Below are positions 1 to 7,263 of a DNA stretch of 32,067 bases, piece by piece (within the stretch, counting starts at the first letter, position 1; each line of letters opens with the position of its first letter). The notes beneath the pieces are model-generated. The model was not told the DNA's origin and did no database searches. It saw only the letters and a list, made by a program, of their open reading frames with translations. The stretch comes from a virus. The position numbers and the translations under genes were made by a program. The stretch lies in IMG/VR virus record IMGVR_UViG_3300023174_000450, positions 1 through 32,067 of that record. The stretch is one strand, 5' to 3'.

Positions 1-97
1 GGTCGTTAAGTGTGAGCCTAATATCCGTCTCACTTGGATTCTCGCCTCTCTCAATAAAGTAAGAGGCCGTTTCTCTGATTGCGTCTTTTGTTGTCAT
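1..97 (-). CDS. 5' part of an unknown minus-strand gene
   Basis: An ATG at 97..95 on the minus strand opens a reading frame that stays open for 32 codons to the window edge. The peptide begins MTTKDAIRETASYFIERGEN and looks like ordinary helical, charged protein. A Shine-Dalgarno-like AAAGGAAA lies just upstream, and the start overlaps the stop of the small ORF 94..165 as ATGA, which suggests coupled translation. It is the only convincing coding on the minus strand and points away from the head operon. Function is unknown; only the first 32 residues are visible. Confidence 0.6.
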   Translation of the reverse strand, partial: MTTKDAIRETASYFIERGENPSETDIRLTLND

Positions 98-165
98 TGT
101 CTGTTTCCTTTCTTTGGGTTTACTGATACTATTTCGGTGGCGAGTAGTTTTTGTATGTCTGTCAT
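94..165 (-). CDS. 23-residue peptide ahead of the minus-strand gene
   Basis: A minus-strand ORF from ATG 165..163 to TGA 96..94 encodes MTDIQKLLATEIVSVNPKKG followed by NRQ. The stop overlaps the next start (ATGA), an operon-like junction, and the leader before it is A/C-rich and unstructured, like the leader of the capsid gene. A promoter-like pair lies at 229-256. It may be a true small protein or a leader peptide controlling the gene at 1..97. No family is recognised. Confidence 0.45.
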   Translation of the reverse strand: MTDIQKLLATEIVSVNPKKGNRQ

Positions 166-198
166 TGTGTTGGTTCTTTCTTGGTTGGTTGTTTGTTT

Positions 199-220
199 GT
201 GAGAGGGATTCCTCCCTCAC
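199..220 (-). promoter_or_regulatory. 5' hairpin of the minus-strand transcript
   Basis: A near-perfect inverted repeat (GAGGGA at 203-208 against TCCCTC at 213-218, loop TTCC, flanked by GTGA/TCAC) sits where the transcript from the 229-256 promoter would begin. There is no T-run, so it is unlikely to be a terminator. A hairpin at the very 5' end followed by an A/C-rich single-stranded leader (198-166) resembles mRNA-stabilising leaders; that role is inferred. Confidence 0.4.
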
Positions 221-228
221 ACCCCCAC

Positions 229-256
229 ACTCTAACCCATCTGATAGGATTGTCAA
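229..256 (-). promoter_or_regulatory. sigma70-like promoter, minus strand
   Basis: On the minus strand a perfect -35 TTGACA (256..251) is followed after 16 bp by TAGAGT (234..229), which matches four of six bases of TATAAT. It is correctly placed to transcribe the two minus-strand ORFs 94..165 and 1..97, with a predicted start near 222. Confidence 0.45.
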
Positions 257-259
257 GGG

Positions 260-690
260 GTAAAGTGAAAATAATTTCGGGGGGTAGGTTGGGACGATTT
301 GGGGGCGGCTTATGCGTTGCCAATTCAGCAAGGTGGGGAGCAGGGCAACGCACCCACGGCCACACCCCCCACGGCTCAAAGCGAGCAAGGAAGATAGGCA
401 GGGGCGAGGAATAGGATAGGATATAAGATACCCACAATGGCGGGAGGATGGGCAGGGCAAGCAAGGTGACAAGGTAGGCAGGGAATGGACATCCTAACGC
501 AAGGCGGGGAGACGCACCCCGCATCCGGTGACAGACAGCCAGCCCCACCAACCCCGCCAACCCACCACACCCTATCGGCTAACGCACCCCAAGCCAGCCA
601 GCCCAACCCCAACGCACCCACCCGCCAAGCCAGTCAAGGAATGCACACCCCAACCAAGGCAGGGGGGGTATAGGCTAGGATAAGGCAGAC
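260..690. other. gene-free GC-rich, strand-skewed island (candidate packaging or origin region)
   Basis: This stretch differs sharply from the rest of the window. The + strand is very G-rich up to about 500 (many GGCAGGG-like units), then very C-rich from about 510 to 660. The octamer ACGCACCC occurs at 348, 512, 582 and 612. ORFs here encode only low-complexity Pro/Gly-rich translations with no supporting ribosome sites, so I do not call genes. In lambda the cos site lies just upstream of the terminase genes, the same position as this island. GGGCGGC at 303-309 matches the first seven bases of the lambda cohesive end, which may be chance. Role unproven. Confidence 0.4.
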
Positions 691-747
691 AGCGTGAACG
701 ATAAGCCTATCTAATTAAACCATAAAACAGAGTAAACCGAAAACACT

Positions 748-853
748 CACTTACAAAAGCACGCTCTTTGACAGATAACAACTTACAGAGAATCTATAAG
801 TATGAGTATAATCAAGCACTTACAAATGAGTCATAATGGCACACTATGTAAGT
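748..853. repeat. ACTTACA heptamer repeats (possible operator or iterons)
   Basis: ACTTACA occurs in direct orientation at 749-755, 781-787 and 818-824, and inverted (TGTAAGT) at 847-853, with spacings of about 30 bp. Two copies extend to CACTTACAAA. The block is AT-rich and gene-free and surrounds a TTGACA at 768 and a TATAAT at 807. The same heptamer recurs at 28429, just before another TTGACA at 28455. This fits binding sites for a phage regulator or replication protein, but the ligand is unknown. Confidence 0.4.
783..812 (+). promoter_or_regulatory. candidate promoter for the packaging/head operon
   Basis: A perfect -10 TATAAT lies at 807-812, with a weak -35 TTACAG at 783-788 (18 bp spacer). 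The better -35 hexamer TTGACA at 768-773 is too far upstream (33 bp). The ACTTACA repeats overlap this promoter, which suggests regulated transcription of the genes starting at 1014. The long leader to 1014 also holds a small CCCT/AGGG dyad near 918-931. Confidence 0.3.
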
Positions 854-1013
854 CATTGATCTTATCCATACATATACCACGGCATACGCAAGTTATTGAT
901 AATAGGAGACTTCTACACCCTTTTTCTAGGGCAAGCTGGTTCCGCACCGCAAATTTCTTGTACGAGTTGTAACTTGAACATTTACATCAACATAGATAAG
1001 TTAAGAAAATAAA

Positions 1014-1478
1014 ATGAAATACCCTTGTCTGCTAACCAAGCCACTATCCGAGCTTTTTCCGTCATCGTACAATCCAAGAAAAATTACTAGCGATGCGTTG
1101 GGTCGATTGACCAAGAGCCTTGCAGAGCTTGGCAATCTCCAACCTATCACTTGGAATGCAAAAACTGGGAATATCGTTGGAGGCCATCAGCGGTTAAAGT
1201 GCTATTCAGCACTTGGGAAAGAAGAGGTGGAGGTATGGGCAGTATGGTTGGACGATCAGAAAGAAAGGGCGGCCAACATCGCATTAAACAAGTTGAGTGG
1301 TGAGTTCGATATTCCGTTATTAAAAGATATTTTTGAAGGATTGGATACTGGCGAGATTGATCTGGACATAACCGGGTTCGGAGAGCTAGAAATAGCCGAG
1401 ATGATGGAAGCAACTGCACCAGAGGAGGAGAGCAAAGCCAGCGGAGAAAAGTGTGAGGCTTGTGGCAAACCTCTATAA
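1014..1478 (+). CDS. ParB/sulfiredoxin-like nuclease-domain protein
   Basis: The 154-residue product has the ParB N-terminal-domain signature: an N-terminal NPRKI motif (about residues 21-25), then LGNLQPITWN, then the GGHQR box near residue 57 that carries the family's phosphate-binding/catalytic residues. Short ParB-fold proteins of this kind are common at the left end of phage packaging operons, often beside DNA methyltransferases, but none follows here. The tail ends in a CxxC (CEAC). The ribosome site is weak (AAGAAAAT before ATG). The gene opens the rightward operon, directly before the terminase small subunit. A role in DNA marking or packaging is inferred from position only. Confidence 0.75.
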   Translation: MKYPCLLTKPLSELFPSSYNPRKITSDALGRLTKSLAELGNLQPITWNAKTGNIVGGHQRLKCYSALGKEEVEVWAVWLDDQKERAANIALNKLSGEFDIPLLKDIFEGLDTGEIDLDITGFGELEIAEMMEATAPEEESKASGEKCEACGKPL

Positions 1479-1481
1479 TGA

Positions 1482-2081
1482 ATGATACGGCAAATAGATT
1501 TAGTTCAGAAGTGGGGAATGGACAAAGGCCAAATTTCAAAAATGGTAAAGGCAGGAATGCCACTTACAAGCGTAAGCGATGCCGAGCGTTGGAAACTAGC
1601 AAATCAAAAGAATCCAAGCAGACTTCAGCCAATCTTGTCAGCATCGGAGAACTCCTCCGAGACATCAGAGGACTTGGACATAGAGTCACTCAAGTCGCAA
1701 ACGCCACTTGGGAGATTACATCGTGCGAAGAGGGCAGAAATGGTTGCCTACTCATTGGTGATGCGGTCTTACAAAGAGAACTCGCCAGTAGCTATGCGAG
1801 CCGCCGTGCAAGGATGGGGCGAAGCAAAAAAGCGAGTCGCAGAAGCAGAAATGGAACACGCACGATGGGAAGAAACAAACAGAATAACCTTACGAATGGA
1901 AGAAGTGCGAGAAGTGTTCGGCAAATGGCTAGGAGCAATTAGAAACTTAATGGATGCTATGCCTTCGAGCTTGGCGGCCAGAGCAAATCCTAGCGACCCA
2001 GAGTGTGCTAAAAGGGCTATCCAAGAGGGCATCGATCAAATCTTTGTGACCATTCAGAAGGCAGAAGGAGCGTTCAAATGA
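1482..2081 (+). CDS. terminase small subunit (Nu1-like, putative)
   Basis: The 199-residue protein begins with a helix-turn-helix-like segment (DLVQKWGMDKGQISKMVKAG, about residues 6-25), as in lambda Nu1-type small subunits that bind the packaging site. The remainder is highly charged and helical, including a region rich in Glu, Arg and Ala near residues 110-150. Its position, four small genes before a GpA-type large subunit, supports the call. The lambda Nu1 protein is of similar length (181 residues). Its stop overlaps the next start as ATGA. The ATG at 1478 is in another frame and is not favoured. Confidence 0.65.
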   Translation: MIRQIDLVQKWGMDKGQISKMVKAGMPLTSVSDAERWKLANQKNPSRLQPILSASENSSETSEDLDIESLKSQTPLGRLHRAKRAEMVAYSLVMRSYKENSPVAMRAAVQGWGEAKKRVAEAEMEHARWEETNRITLRMEEVREVFGKWLGAIRNLMDAMPSSLAARANPSDPECAKRAIQEGIDQIFVTIQKAEGAFK

Positions 2082-2152
2082 ACGAGTGCTTCATTGTTTT
2101 GCTGGTAGCAATCGCAATCCTTGGCATAGTGCTTCCATTCTTTGACCGATGA
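2078..2152 (+). CDS. 24-residue membrane peptide
   Basis: This short ORF encodes MNECFIVLLVAIAILGIVLP followed by FFDR, essentially one transmembrane segment. It overlaps the upstream stop (ATGA at 2078) and the downstream start (ATGA at 2149), so it sits seamlessly in the translational chain between the terminase small subunit and the next gene. That arrangement favours a real gene over chance. Function unknown; single-span peptides of this size in phages can be membrane-active. Confidence 0.5.
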   Translation: MNECFIVLLVAIAILGIVLPFFDR

Positions 2153-2457
2153 AAACCACAAAGCCTACAAGAATAGCCTTGGCATACTGCCCCAGAACTA
2201 GCCACTCTACTCTTTATGTTCCGGGTCGTGGACAACTCAAAAACTTTGAAGAAAAATATGGATTCGCTATGTGCGTAGGATGTTGCTCTAAAGAATACCC
2301 AAAGACAAGGCAGGGAGTGGGAAGATACTGGATGGTTCACTTTCACCACGCAGTTGTTAGGGACAAAGCAGACCCAATCGCACTTCACAAAACACTTATG
2401 CAGATACCAGAGTTTAGGGATTTATGTGCCCACGATGTTCCATTCTTCGATCAATGA
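2149..2457 (+). CDS. hypothetical 102-residue protein
   Basis: Coupled at both ends by ATGA overlaps, between the membrane peptide and the HNH gene. The product has a C-x2-CC motif (CVGCC, about residues 42-46), several His residues (HFHH, about 64-67) and a C-terminal PEFRDLCAHD segment. The Cys/His content would allow metal binding, but I recognise no family. It is coded in the same style as its neighbours. Confidence 0.6.
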   Translation: MKTTKPTRIALAYCPRTSHSTLYVPGRGQLKNFEEKYGFAMCVGCCSKEYPKTRQGVGRYWMVHFHHAVVRDKADPIALHKTLMQIPEFRDLCAHDVPFFDQ

Positions 2458-2759
2458 AACGCACACCACTTAAACGCAAGACCCCACTCAAGCGAGGCGG
2501 GAAACTACGCCGAGTATCTGCAAAGAGGAAAGGGCAGAACGAAGTCTATAAAGATGTGCGAGAGAAGTTTCTAACCAACAATCCAGTCTGCCAAGTATGC
2601 AAGTGCAAGATGGCGAGCCAAGTTCACCATAGGCGAGGAAGGTTTGGGGATAGGCTCAACGAGGTAGAGTTTTTCTTGGCGGTGTGCTTCGAGTGCCATC
2701 ATCAAATCCATATGAACCCAGCTTGGGCGTATGCCAAAGATTATCTGGTTAAGAGATGA
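2454..2759 (+). CDS. HNH endonuclease
   Basis: The 101-residue product has a very basic N-terminus (MKRTPLKRKTPLKRGGKLRR) followed by a compact HNH fold: CQVC (about 45-48), the HH pair of VHHRRGR (about 57-58), an Asn in RLNE, and CFECHHQIH (about 78-86), giving two Cys pairs for zinc plus the catalytic His residues. HNH nucleases next to the terminase large subunit take part in genome packaging in HK97-type phages, and this gene occupies that place. ATG 2454 is chosen because it overlaps the previous stop as ATGA; an upstream in-frame ATG at 2424 would overlap more deeply. The end overlaps the large-subunit start. Confidence 0.85.
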   Translation: MKRTPLKRKTPLKRGGKLRRVSAKRKGQNEVYKDVREKFLTNNPVCQVCKCKMASQVHHRRGRFGDRLNEVEFFLAVCFECHHQIHMNPAWAYAKDYLVKR

Positions 2760-4543
2760 ATCAGATTGATGAGGCCAAGAACTTCGCTCGCCTTTTGTTT
2801 GAGCCAAGGGAACAACTTTCAATCCCAGAATGGGCAGAGAAAAACCTAACACTTTCAGCTAGGGTAACGAACATACCCGGTGCTTATTCGACAACGCTCA
2901 CGCCCTATGTCCGTGAACCCCTAGAGGCTTTTGGCGATGATTCGATTCGTAGGGTGGTGTTGGTATGGGGGGCACAAACAAGCAAGACCACAACGATTCT
3001 AGCTGGCCTAGCGTACCGAATAGCAGAGAGACCTTGTCCCGCCTTGTGGGTTATGCCTAGCGAGCATTTAGCCAGATCATTCACAGAAACTAGGTGGTTG
3101 CCAATGATTGATGATTGCCCAGCACTCGCTAAGGAAAAACCCGACAATACAGATAAAATAAAGATACTCGAACAGCACTTCAAACGATGCTCGGTATGGT
3201 GGGCTGGCACAAGCCCTTCGGCTCTTTCTAGTCGCTCGATAGCCTTGCTCTGTATGGATGAGGTGGACAAGTTCCCAGAGCAAGCGGGGTCGGGGCGAGA
3301 GGCGAACCCAGTTCAATTAGCAGAGGCACGAGTCAGCACCTACCCAAACCATCTCATCATAGCAACCAGCACCCCGACAACTGCCGACTCAATTATTTGG
3401 AGTGAGTGGCAAAAGGGCGATATGCGTTTCTACTTTGTTCCTTGTCCTCATTGTGGACATAAGCAGAAGCTGGTCTGGGGACAAGTGAAGTGGGATGAGG
3501 CCGCCAAGATTGAGGATGGGGTTTATGACTATAAGCTAGTGAAATCCTCGACCTACTACGAGTGCGAGGGATGCAAGGAAAAGATTACAGACGGACAGAA
3601 AACCAAGATGCTTCGAGAGGGCGAGTGGAGGGCAACCAACCTCAAGGGCGAACCAGCCAGACGCTCCTATCATCTTAACGGCCTATATGCCCCTTGGGTA
3701 TCCTTTGGAAGTTTAGCGGTGAAGTTTCTGCAAGATAAGCACAATGGAATCATCGGGCTACAAGACTTCGTGAACCGAGTTCTAGCAGAGCCTTGGATGG
3801 AACACGAAAGCGAGAAGATGGAAATTGTGGCTGGCGACTATAAGATGGGTGAAGTCAGAGTTAATGAGAAGCTGATTATGGCTTGCGACATCCAAGAGGC
3901 GGGGGGCTTTCACGCTTGGTGCGTTGTTCGGGCTTGGGACATTGAGGGCAGATCACGGCTTGTATGGGCTGGAAGGCTAGAAACTTGGGGAGATATTCAA
4001 TCGAAGGCAGAAGAATTTGGAGTTGAGAGCAAGTGTGTATTCTGCGATTCGGGCGATCAAACCAGAGATGTTTATTTGAATTGTTGCAAAAATGGATGGA
4101 TAGCATTAGTTGGTTCAGATCGTACCAGCTTTTCTGAAATAGTCGGAGAACACAAATTACAACGCCCTTATTCACGAATTGCAAACGGAGACCCATTCAG
4201 CGGTAAAGCAGTTCAATCGAAGGCAGGGTGGAAGTGGAAGTTCTGCCCAGTTTGGAGATGGTCGAACCCATCCATCAAGGACATTCTAGCAAATCTATTG
4301 AAAGAACCGGGCTACATCGCTCTCGACACTCCCGATGTTTGGCGTGTGCATATTGAAGCAGAGGTGAAGGTGCGGGTGAAAAACCCTATGACTGGGAGGG
4401 AAAGGCTTGTGTGGAAACAAGTGGGGAAGCATAATCATTTGATGGACTGTGAATGTATGAACATCGTTGGTGCGGCCTTATATGGTCGATTGAAAGTCTC
4501 TCCTGCAAGTTTGACAGAGGAGGTTGAGAATGGCGAAGGGTGA
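2756..4543 (+). CDS. terminase large subunit, GpA family
   Basis: The 595-residue protein is the DNA-packaging motor ATPase and nuclease. A Walker A-like loop GAQTSKTT is at residues 72-79 and a Walker B with catalytic acid (LLCMDEVD) at about 164-171, both in the form seen in lambda gpA relatives. A zinc-binding insert with CPHC and CEGC pairs lies in about residues 225-275. The C-terminal nuclease region contains conserved acids (MACDIQEAG and VFCDSGDQT, about 370-435; DLxxxxH-like HNHLMDCEC near the end). Length is near the usual 600-640. It overlaps the HNH gene at the start and the gpW-like gene at the end. GpA-type enzymes usually cut at cos sites. Confidence 0.93.
   Translation: MNQIDEAKNFARLLFEPREQLSIPEWAEKNLTLSARVTNIPGAYSTTLTPYVREPLEAFGDDSIRRVVLVWGAQTSKTTTILAGLAYRIAERPCPALWVMPSEHLARSFTETRWLPMIDDCPALAKEKPDNTDKIKILEQHFKRCSVWWAGTSPSALSSRSIALLCMDEVDKFPEQAGSGREANPVQLAEARVSTYPNHLIIATSTPTTADSIIWSEWQKGDMRFYFVPCPHCGHKQKLVWGQVKWDEAAKIEDGVYDYKLVKSSTYYECEGCKEKITDGQKTKMLREGEWRATNLKGEPARRSYHLNGLYAPWVSFGSLAVKFLQDKHNGIIGLQDFVNRVLAEPWMEHESEKMEIVAGDYKMGEVRVNEKLIMACDIQEAGGFHAWCVVRAWDIEGRSRLVWAGRLETWGDIQSKAEEFGVESKCVFCDSGDQTRDVYLNCCKNGWIALVGSDRTSFSEIVGEHKLQRPYSRIANGDPFSGKAVQSKAGWKWKFCPVWRWSNPSIKDILANLLKEPGYIALDTPDVWRVHIEAEVKVRVKNPMTGRERLVWKQVGKHNHLMDCECMNIVGAALYGRLKVSPASLTEEVENGEG
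4511..4516 (+). promoter_or_regulatory. TTGACA start-proximal motif, site 1
   Basis: TTGACA begins 19 nt before ATG 4530, inside the end of the terminase gene, followed by a GAGGAGG ribosome site. It is too close to the start to act as a -35 box for that gene. Confidence 0.4.
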
Positions 4544-4787
4544 TTTTATTGGGCTACCCCTCACCACCCTAACTTCTCTGCGTGATAAATATATCACTTG
4601 CCTCGAAGCAATAGCGGTGGCGGGTTCAAGCTATTCGATAGCTGGACGCTCTTTTTCAAGAGCGAATCTCGGTGAGGTGAGAGATACGATTGCGGAACTT
4701 ACCCTAGCCATTCAGCAGGCGACTGGTGGAAGAGTTCGCACCACCTACGCAAAGTTCGGCCCTTCTCGCTCTCTTGGAATGGCGTAA
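4530..4787 (+). CDS. gpW-like head-tail joining protein
   Basis: The 85-residue product lies exactly where lambda W lies, between terminase large subunit and portal. Its C-terminal half (SYSIAGRSFSRANLGEVRDT and on) follows the gpW pattern: a beta hairpin derived from a modified side-chain-like strand followed by a helix with IAEL. gpW-type proteins plug the portal after packaging and join head to tail. I place the start at ATG 4530 because GAGGAGG lies 7 nt upstream; a TTG at 4524 is a weaker alternative. It ends immediately before the portal GTG. Confidence 0.7.
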   Translation: MAKGDFIGLPLTTLTSLRDKYITCLEAIAVAGSSYSIAGRSFSRANLGEVRDTIAELTLAIQQATGGRVRTTYAKFGPSRSLGMA

Positions 4788-7241
4788 GTGAAGAAGGTTG
4801 AATTAAACTTAATTGATAAGGCGATTGCCTTTGTTAATCCGCAAGCCGCAGTTGAGCGTTTGGCATCTAGGGCAAAGCTCACAGCGTTTGAATATGACGC
4901 AGTTCAATATAATAGACAACGCCGTGGGCCGTCCTCATTGTCTGGTGCAGAGGGTTTTCGATCTAACTATGATAGAGTAGAATTGCTCAAGCGTTCTAGG
5001 GACTTGGCAGAGAATGTTGGGTTGGTGCGTGGCCTATTGATGAAGTTTGCAAGCCATTGTGCAGGGAATATCTCTTACCAAGCCAGAACAGAAAGCCCAA
5101 AGGTCAATAGTGATATTGAGGCATATTGGAATGAATGGTGGGATAAATGCGATTTGTCTGGAAGAAATACTGGCTCATTCCTAATGCAAATTGCTATGAT
5201 GTCTATGTTGCGAGACGGAGACTTTTTGTTTGCGTTAGTGCGAGATCAGCAGGGCAATCTAAGGTTACAAGGAATTGAGGCAGATAGAGTTGGAGACCCA
5301 AACAGAACTTATACAAGCCTTAATTTAATCAGCGGTATTCATATAGATCAAGAAACTGGTGCTCCTACTGGATACGACATTTATCTTCGCACATTTGGCA
5401 ACGCCTACATTTTCCAAACCACGATTCCTGCAAGCCAAGCGTTTCATCTCTATGACCCACTTCGCATTGACCAGTATAGGGGAGTCTCTGCTTTTCATAC
5501 GGCAATCAATGACTGCGTGGATATTTACGAGATTATAGCTTCAGAGAAGATGGCCGCTAAATACGCCAGTTCACAAGCTGGAATTGTAAAGCGGAATAAT
5601 AATAACGCCTCTGATCTTTCCGCATTGACTAACGACCTAAACGCCGACAATCAAGGAATCAAACTAGAAACGATTGAACCGGGTAAGGTTAGTTATCTTG
5701 AGGTAAATGAAGATATTATTTTCCCAGATGGGCCGAGCCGTCCCTCTGGTGCGTTTGCAGAATTTCACAAGATTCTTCTGCGAAACATTTGTATGGGTGT
5801 TGGCATCCCTTATAGCTTTGCTGTAGACCCTTCTTCAATGTCTGGCCCGACAGCTAGACTTGAAATGCAACAAGCTGGACGCACTTTCCGCAGATACCAA
5901 AAGCTACTAGAGGATAAGGTTCTTCGTCCACTAAAGAACATTGTAATTGCAGACGGAGTGACGAGGGGATTGATTGCAAATAATCTTGGAAGCAAAAGCA
6001 CCAAGGGAATTTTCAATTTTGGTGCAAATGTTTCTATCGACCTTGGCCGTGAATCAGTAGCAAATATCGCAGAGTTTAGGGCTGGATTAACAACGGCAAG
6101 TTCAATTTACGCAGAGAAGGGATTGGACTTTGAGAGTTCGATGAGGCAGAGGGCATTGGAGGCCAAGCTAGTTAAAGACCTAGCAGAACAATATGGAGTA
6201 AGCCCAGATACAATTTCTGACATTAACAAACCAATTCAAGCCCCCGCATTTGGCTCGCCAGCACCAGAGCAAATGCAAGATGAGGCACAAGACGAGAACG
6301 CAGTTGTTGTTATCCCTCCAATTAAAGAACAAGATACGGCAAGTCGAACAACTGGTGGGGATGGCGATATTGATGTTGGCGAAGAGCGTGAGCCTACCGA
6401 AAAAGGGGAAACCGAGGACACAAGCAAGATTGGTGGGAAACAGATTGATAACAATTTAGAGGAACTTTCTAGGCTAGATTCTAAAGGTGTGGATATGGTT
6501 GTTAAGGGAATGTTGAATGCTTGTGAACTAGGCAAGTATTCGGACATCGACTTCACCCCGCCACAAGGAGCTAGAGATGCGGCTAAACGAGCCTTAAAAG
6601 TCCGAGGCGAGAAACCAGCAAGCCAGCGAGGAATGACCTCTGTGGGTATCGCTAGGGCTAGAGATTTGATTGCTGGGAAATCTTTGTCGCCAGACACAAT
6701 CAGAAGAATGCACTCTTTCTTTAGCCGTCACGAAGTCGATAAGAAGGGTGCTGGCTGGGACGATCAAGGCAAGGGATGGCAAGCGTGGAATGGTTGGGGT
6801 GGAGACGCTGGATTTTCTTGGGTCAAGAAGCTCATTAAGCAGATGGACAGCCGAGATGAAAAGCTCGAAGAACCGGCCTCTTGTCCAATCGCAACGCAAG
6901 ACATCAAAACCAATTTAGCGAACAGACAGAACGCCGTGGACGATGCAAATTATGGCCCTGCTAATCCAAATGAACCCAACGAAGATTACTGGAAAGCAAA
7001 GGCAAATGAATTTCAAGGCGATGTAGCAACGGCAAAAAAGATGGTATGTGGTAATTGTGCGGCATTTAATCAAACCAACAAGCTCCTTGGTTGCATTAAG
7101 AAGGGCATTGGTGAAGATGCAAACGAAGTTGCGGTTGGCGGGAATCTTGGATACTGTGAGATTTTTGATTTTAAGTGTGCATCCAAAAGAACTTGTGATG
7201 CTTGGATTGTCGGTGGCCCGATTAAAGATAAGAGCAAGTAA
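4788..7241 (+). CDS. portal protein with two extra C-terminal modules
   Basis: The 817-residue product starts with a lambda gpB-type portal (about residues 1-490): an N-terminal DRVELLKRSRDLAENVGLVR segment, a central LFALVRDQQG and QAFHLYDPLRIDQYRGVSAF region, and IPYSFAVDPSSMSGPTARLE, a strong family signature. An acidic linker (about 490-580) leads to a module with GIARARDLIAGKSLS and FSRHEVDKKG (about 610-690), and then a cysteine-rich end (about 755-805: CGNCAAF, LGCIKK, YCEIF, CASKRTCDAW) that probably binds metal. Usual portals of this family are about 500-550 residues, so it is a fusion. GTG is the start, directly after the gpW-like stop. Confidence 0.9.
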   Translation: MKKVELNLIDKAIAFVNPQAAVERLASRAKLTAFEYDAVQYNRQRRGPSSLSGAEGFRSNYDRVELLKRSRDLAENVGLVRGLLMKFASHCAGNISYQARTESPKVNSDIEAYWNEWWDKCDLSGRNTGSFLMQIAMMSMLRDGDFLFALVRDQQGNLRLQGIEADRVGDPNRTYTSLNLISGIHIDQETGAPTGYDIYLRTFGNAYIFQTTIPASQAFHLYDPLRIDQYRGVSAFHTAINDCVDIYEIIASEKMAAKYASSQAGIVKRNNNNASDLSALTNDLNADNQGIKLETIEPGKVSYLEVNEDIIFPDGPSRPSGAFAEFHKILLRNICMGVGIPYSFAVDPSSMSGPTARLEMQQAGRTFRRYQKLLEDKVLRPLKNIVIADGVTRGLIANNLGSKSTKGIFNFGANVSIDLGRESVANIAEFRAGLTTASSIYAEKGLDFESSMRQRALEAKLVKDLAEQYGVSPDTISDINKPIQAPAFGSPAPEQMQDEAQDENAVVVIPPIKEQDTASRTTGGDGDIDVGEEREPTEKGETEDTSKIGGKQIDNNLEELSRLDSKGVDMVVKGMLNACELGKYSDIDFTPPQGARDAAKRALKVRGEKPASQRGMTSVGIARARDLIAGKSLSPDTIRRMHSFFSRHEVDKKGAGWDDQGKGWQAWNGWGGDAGFSWVKKLIKQMDSRDEKLEEPASCPIATQDIKTNLANRQNAVDDANYGPANPNEPNEDYWKAKANEFQGDVATAKKMVCGNCAAFNQTNKLLGCIKKGIGEDANEVAVGGNLGYCEIFDFKCASKRTCDAWIVGGPIKDKSK

Positions 7242-7247
7242 TTGACA
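7242..7247 (+). promoter_or_regulatory. TTGACA start-proximal motif, site 2
   Basis: TTGACA directly follows the portal TAA stop and begins 22 nt before ATG 7264. AGGAAGG follows it as the ribosome site. Confidence 0.4.
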
Positions 7248-7263
7248 AACTAGGAAGGTGATT

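Noticed and set aside
151-673. ORFs on both strands in the GC-rich island (for example 485-673 +, 162-560 -)
   Set aside because: Their translations are low-complexity Pro/Gly/His-rich, they overlap each other in conflicting frames, and no ribosome sites or neighbouring overlaps support them.
1460-1942. 160-codon + frame overlapping the terminase small subunit
   Set aside because: It is a shadow of 1482-2081: composition is Arg/Ser/Asn-rich without domain pattern, and the other frame has a helix-turn-helix and the coupled stop.
6236-6697. 153-codon minus-strand ORF within the portal gene
   Set aside because: Antisense to a clearly coding region; Ser/Pro/Ala-rich shadow of the acidic linker; no ribosome site.
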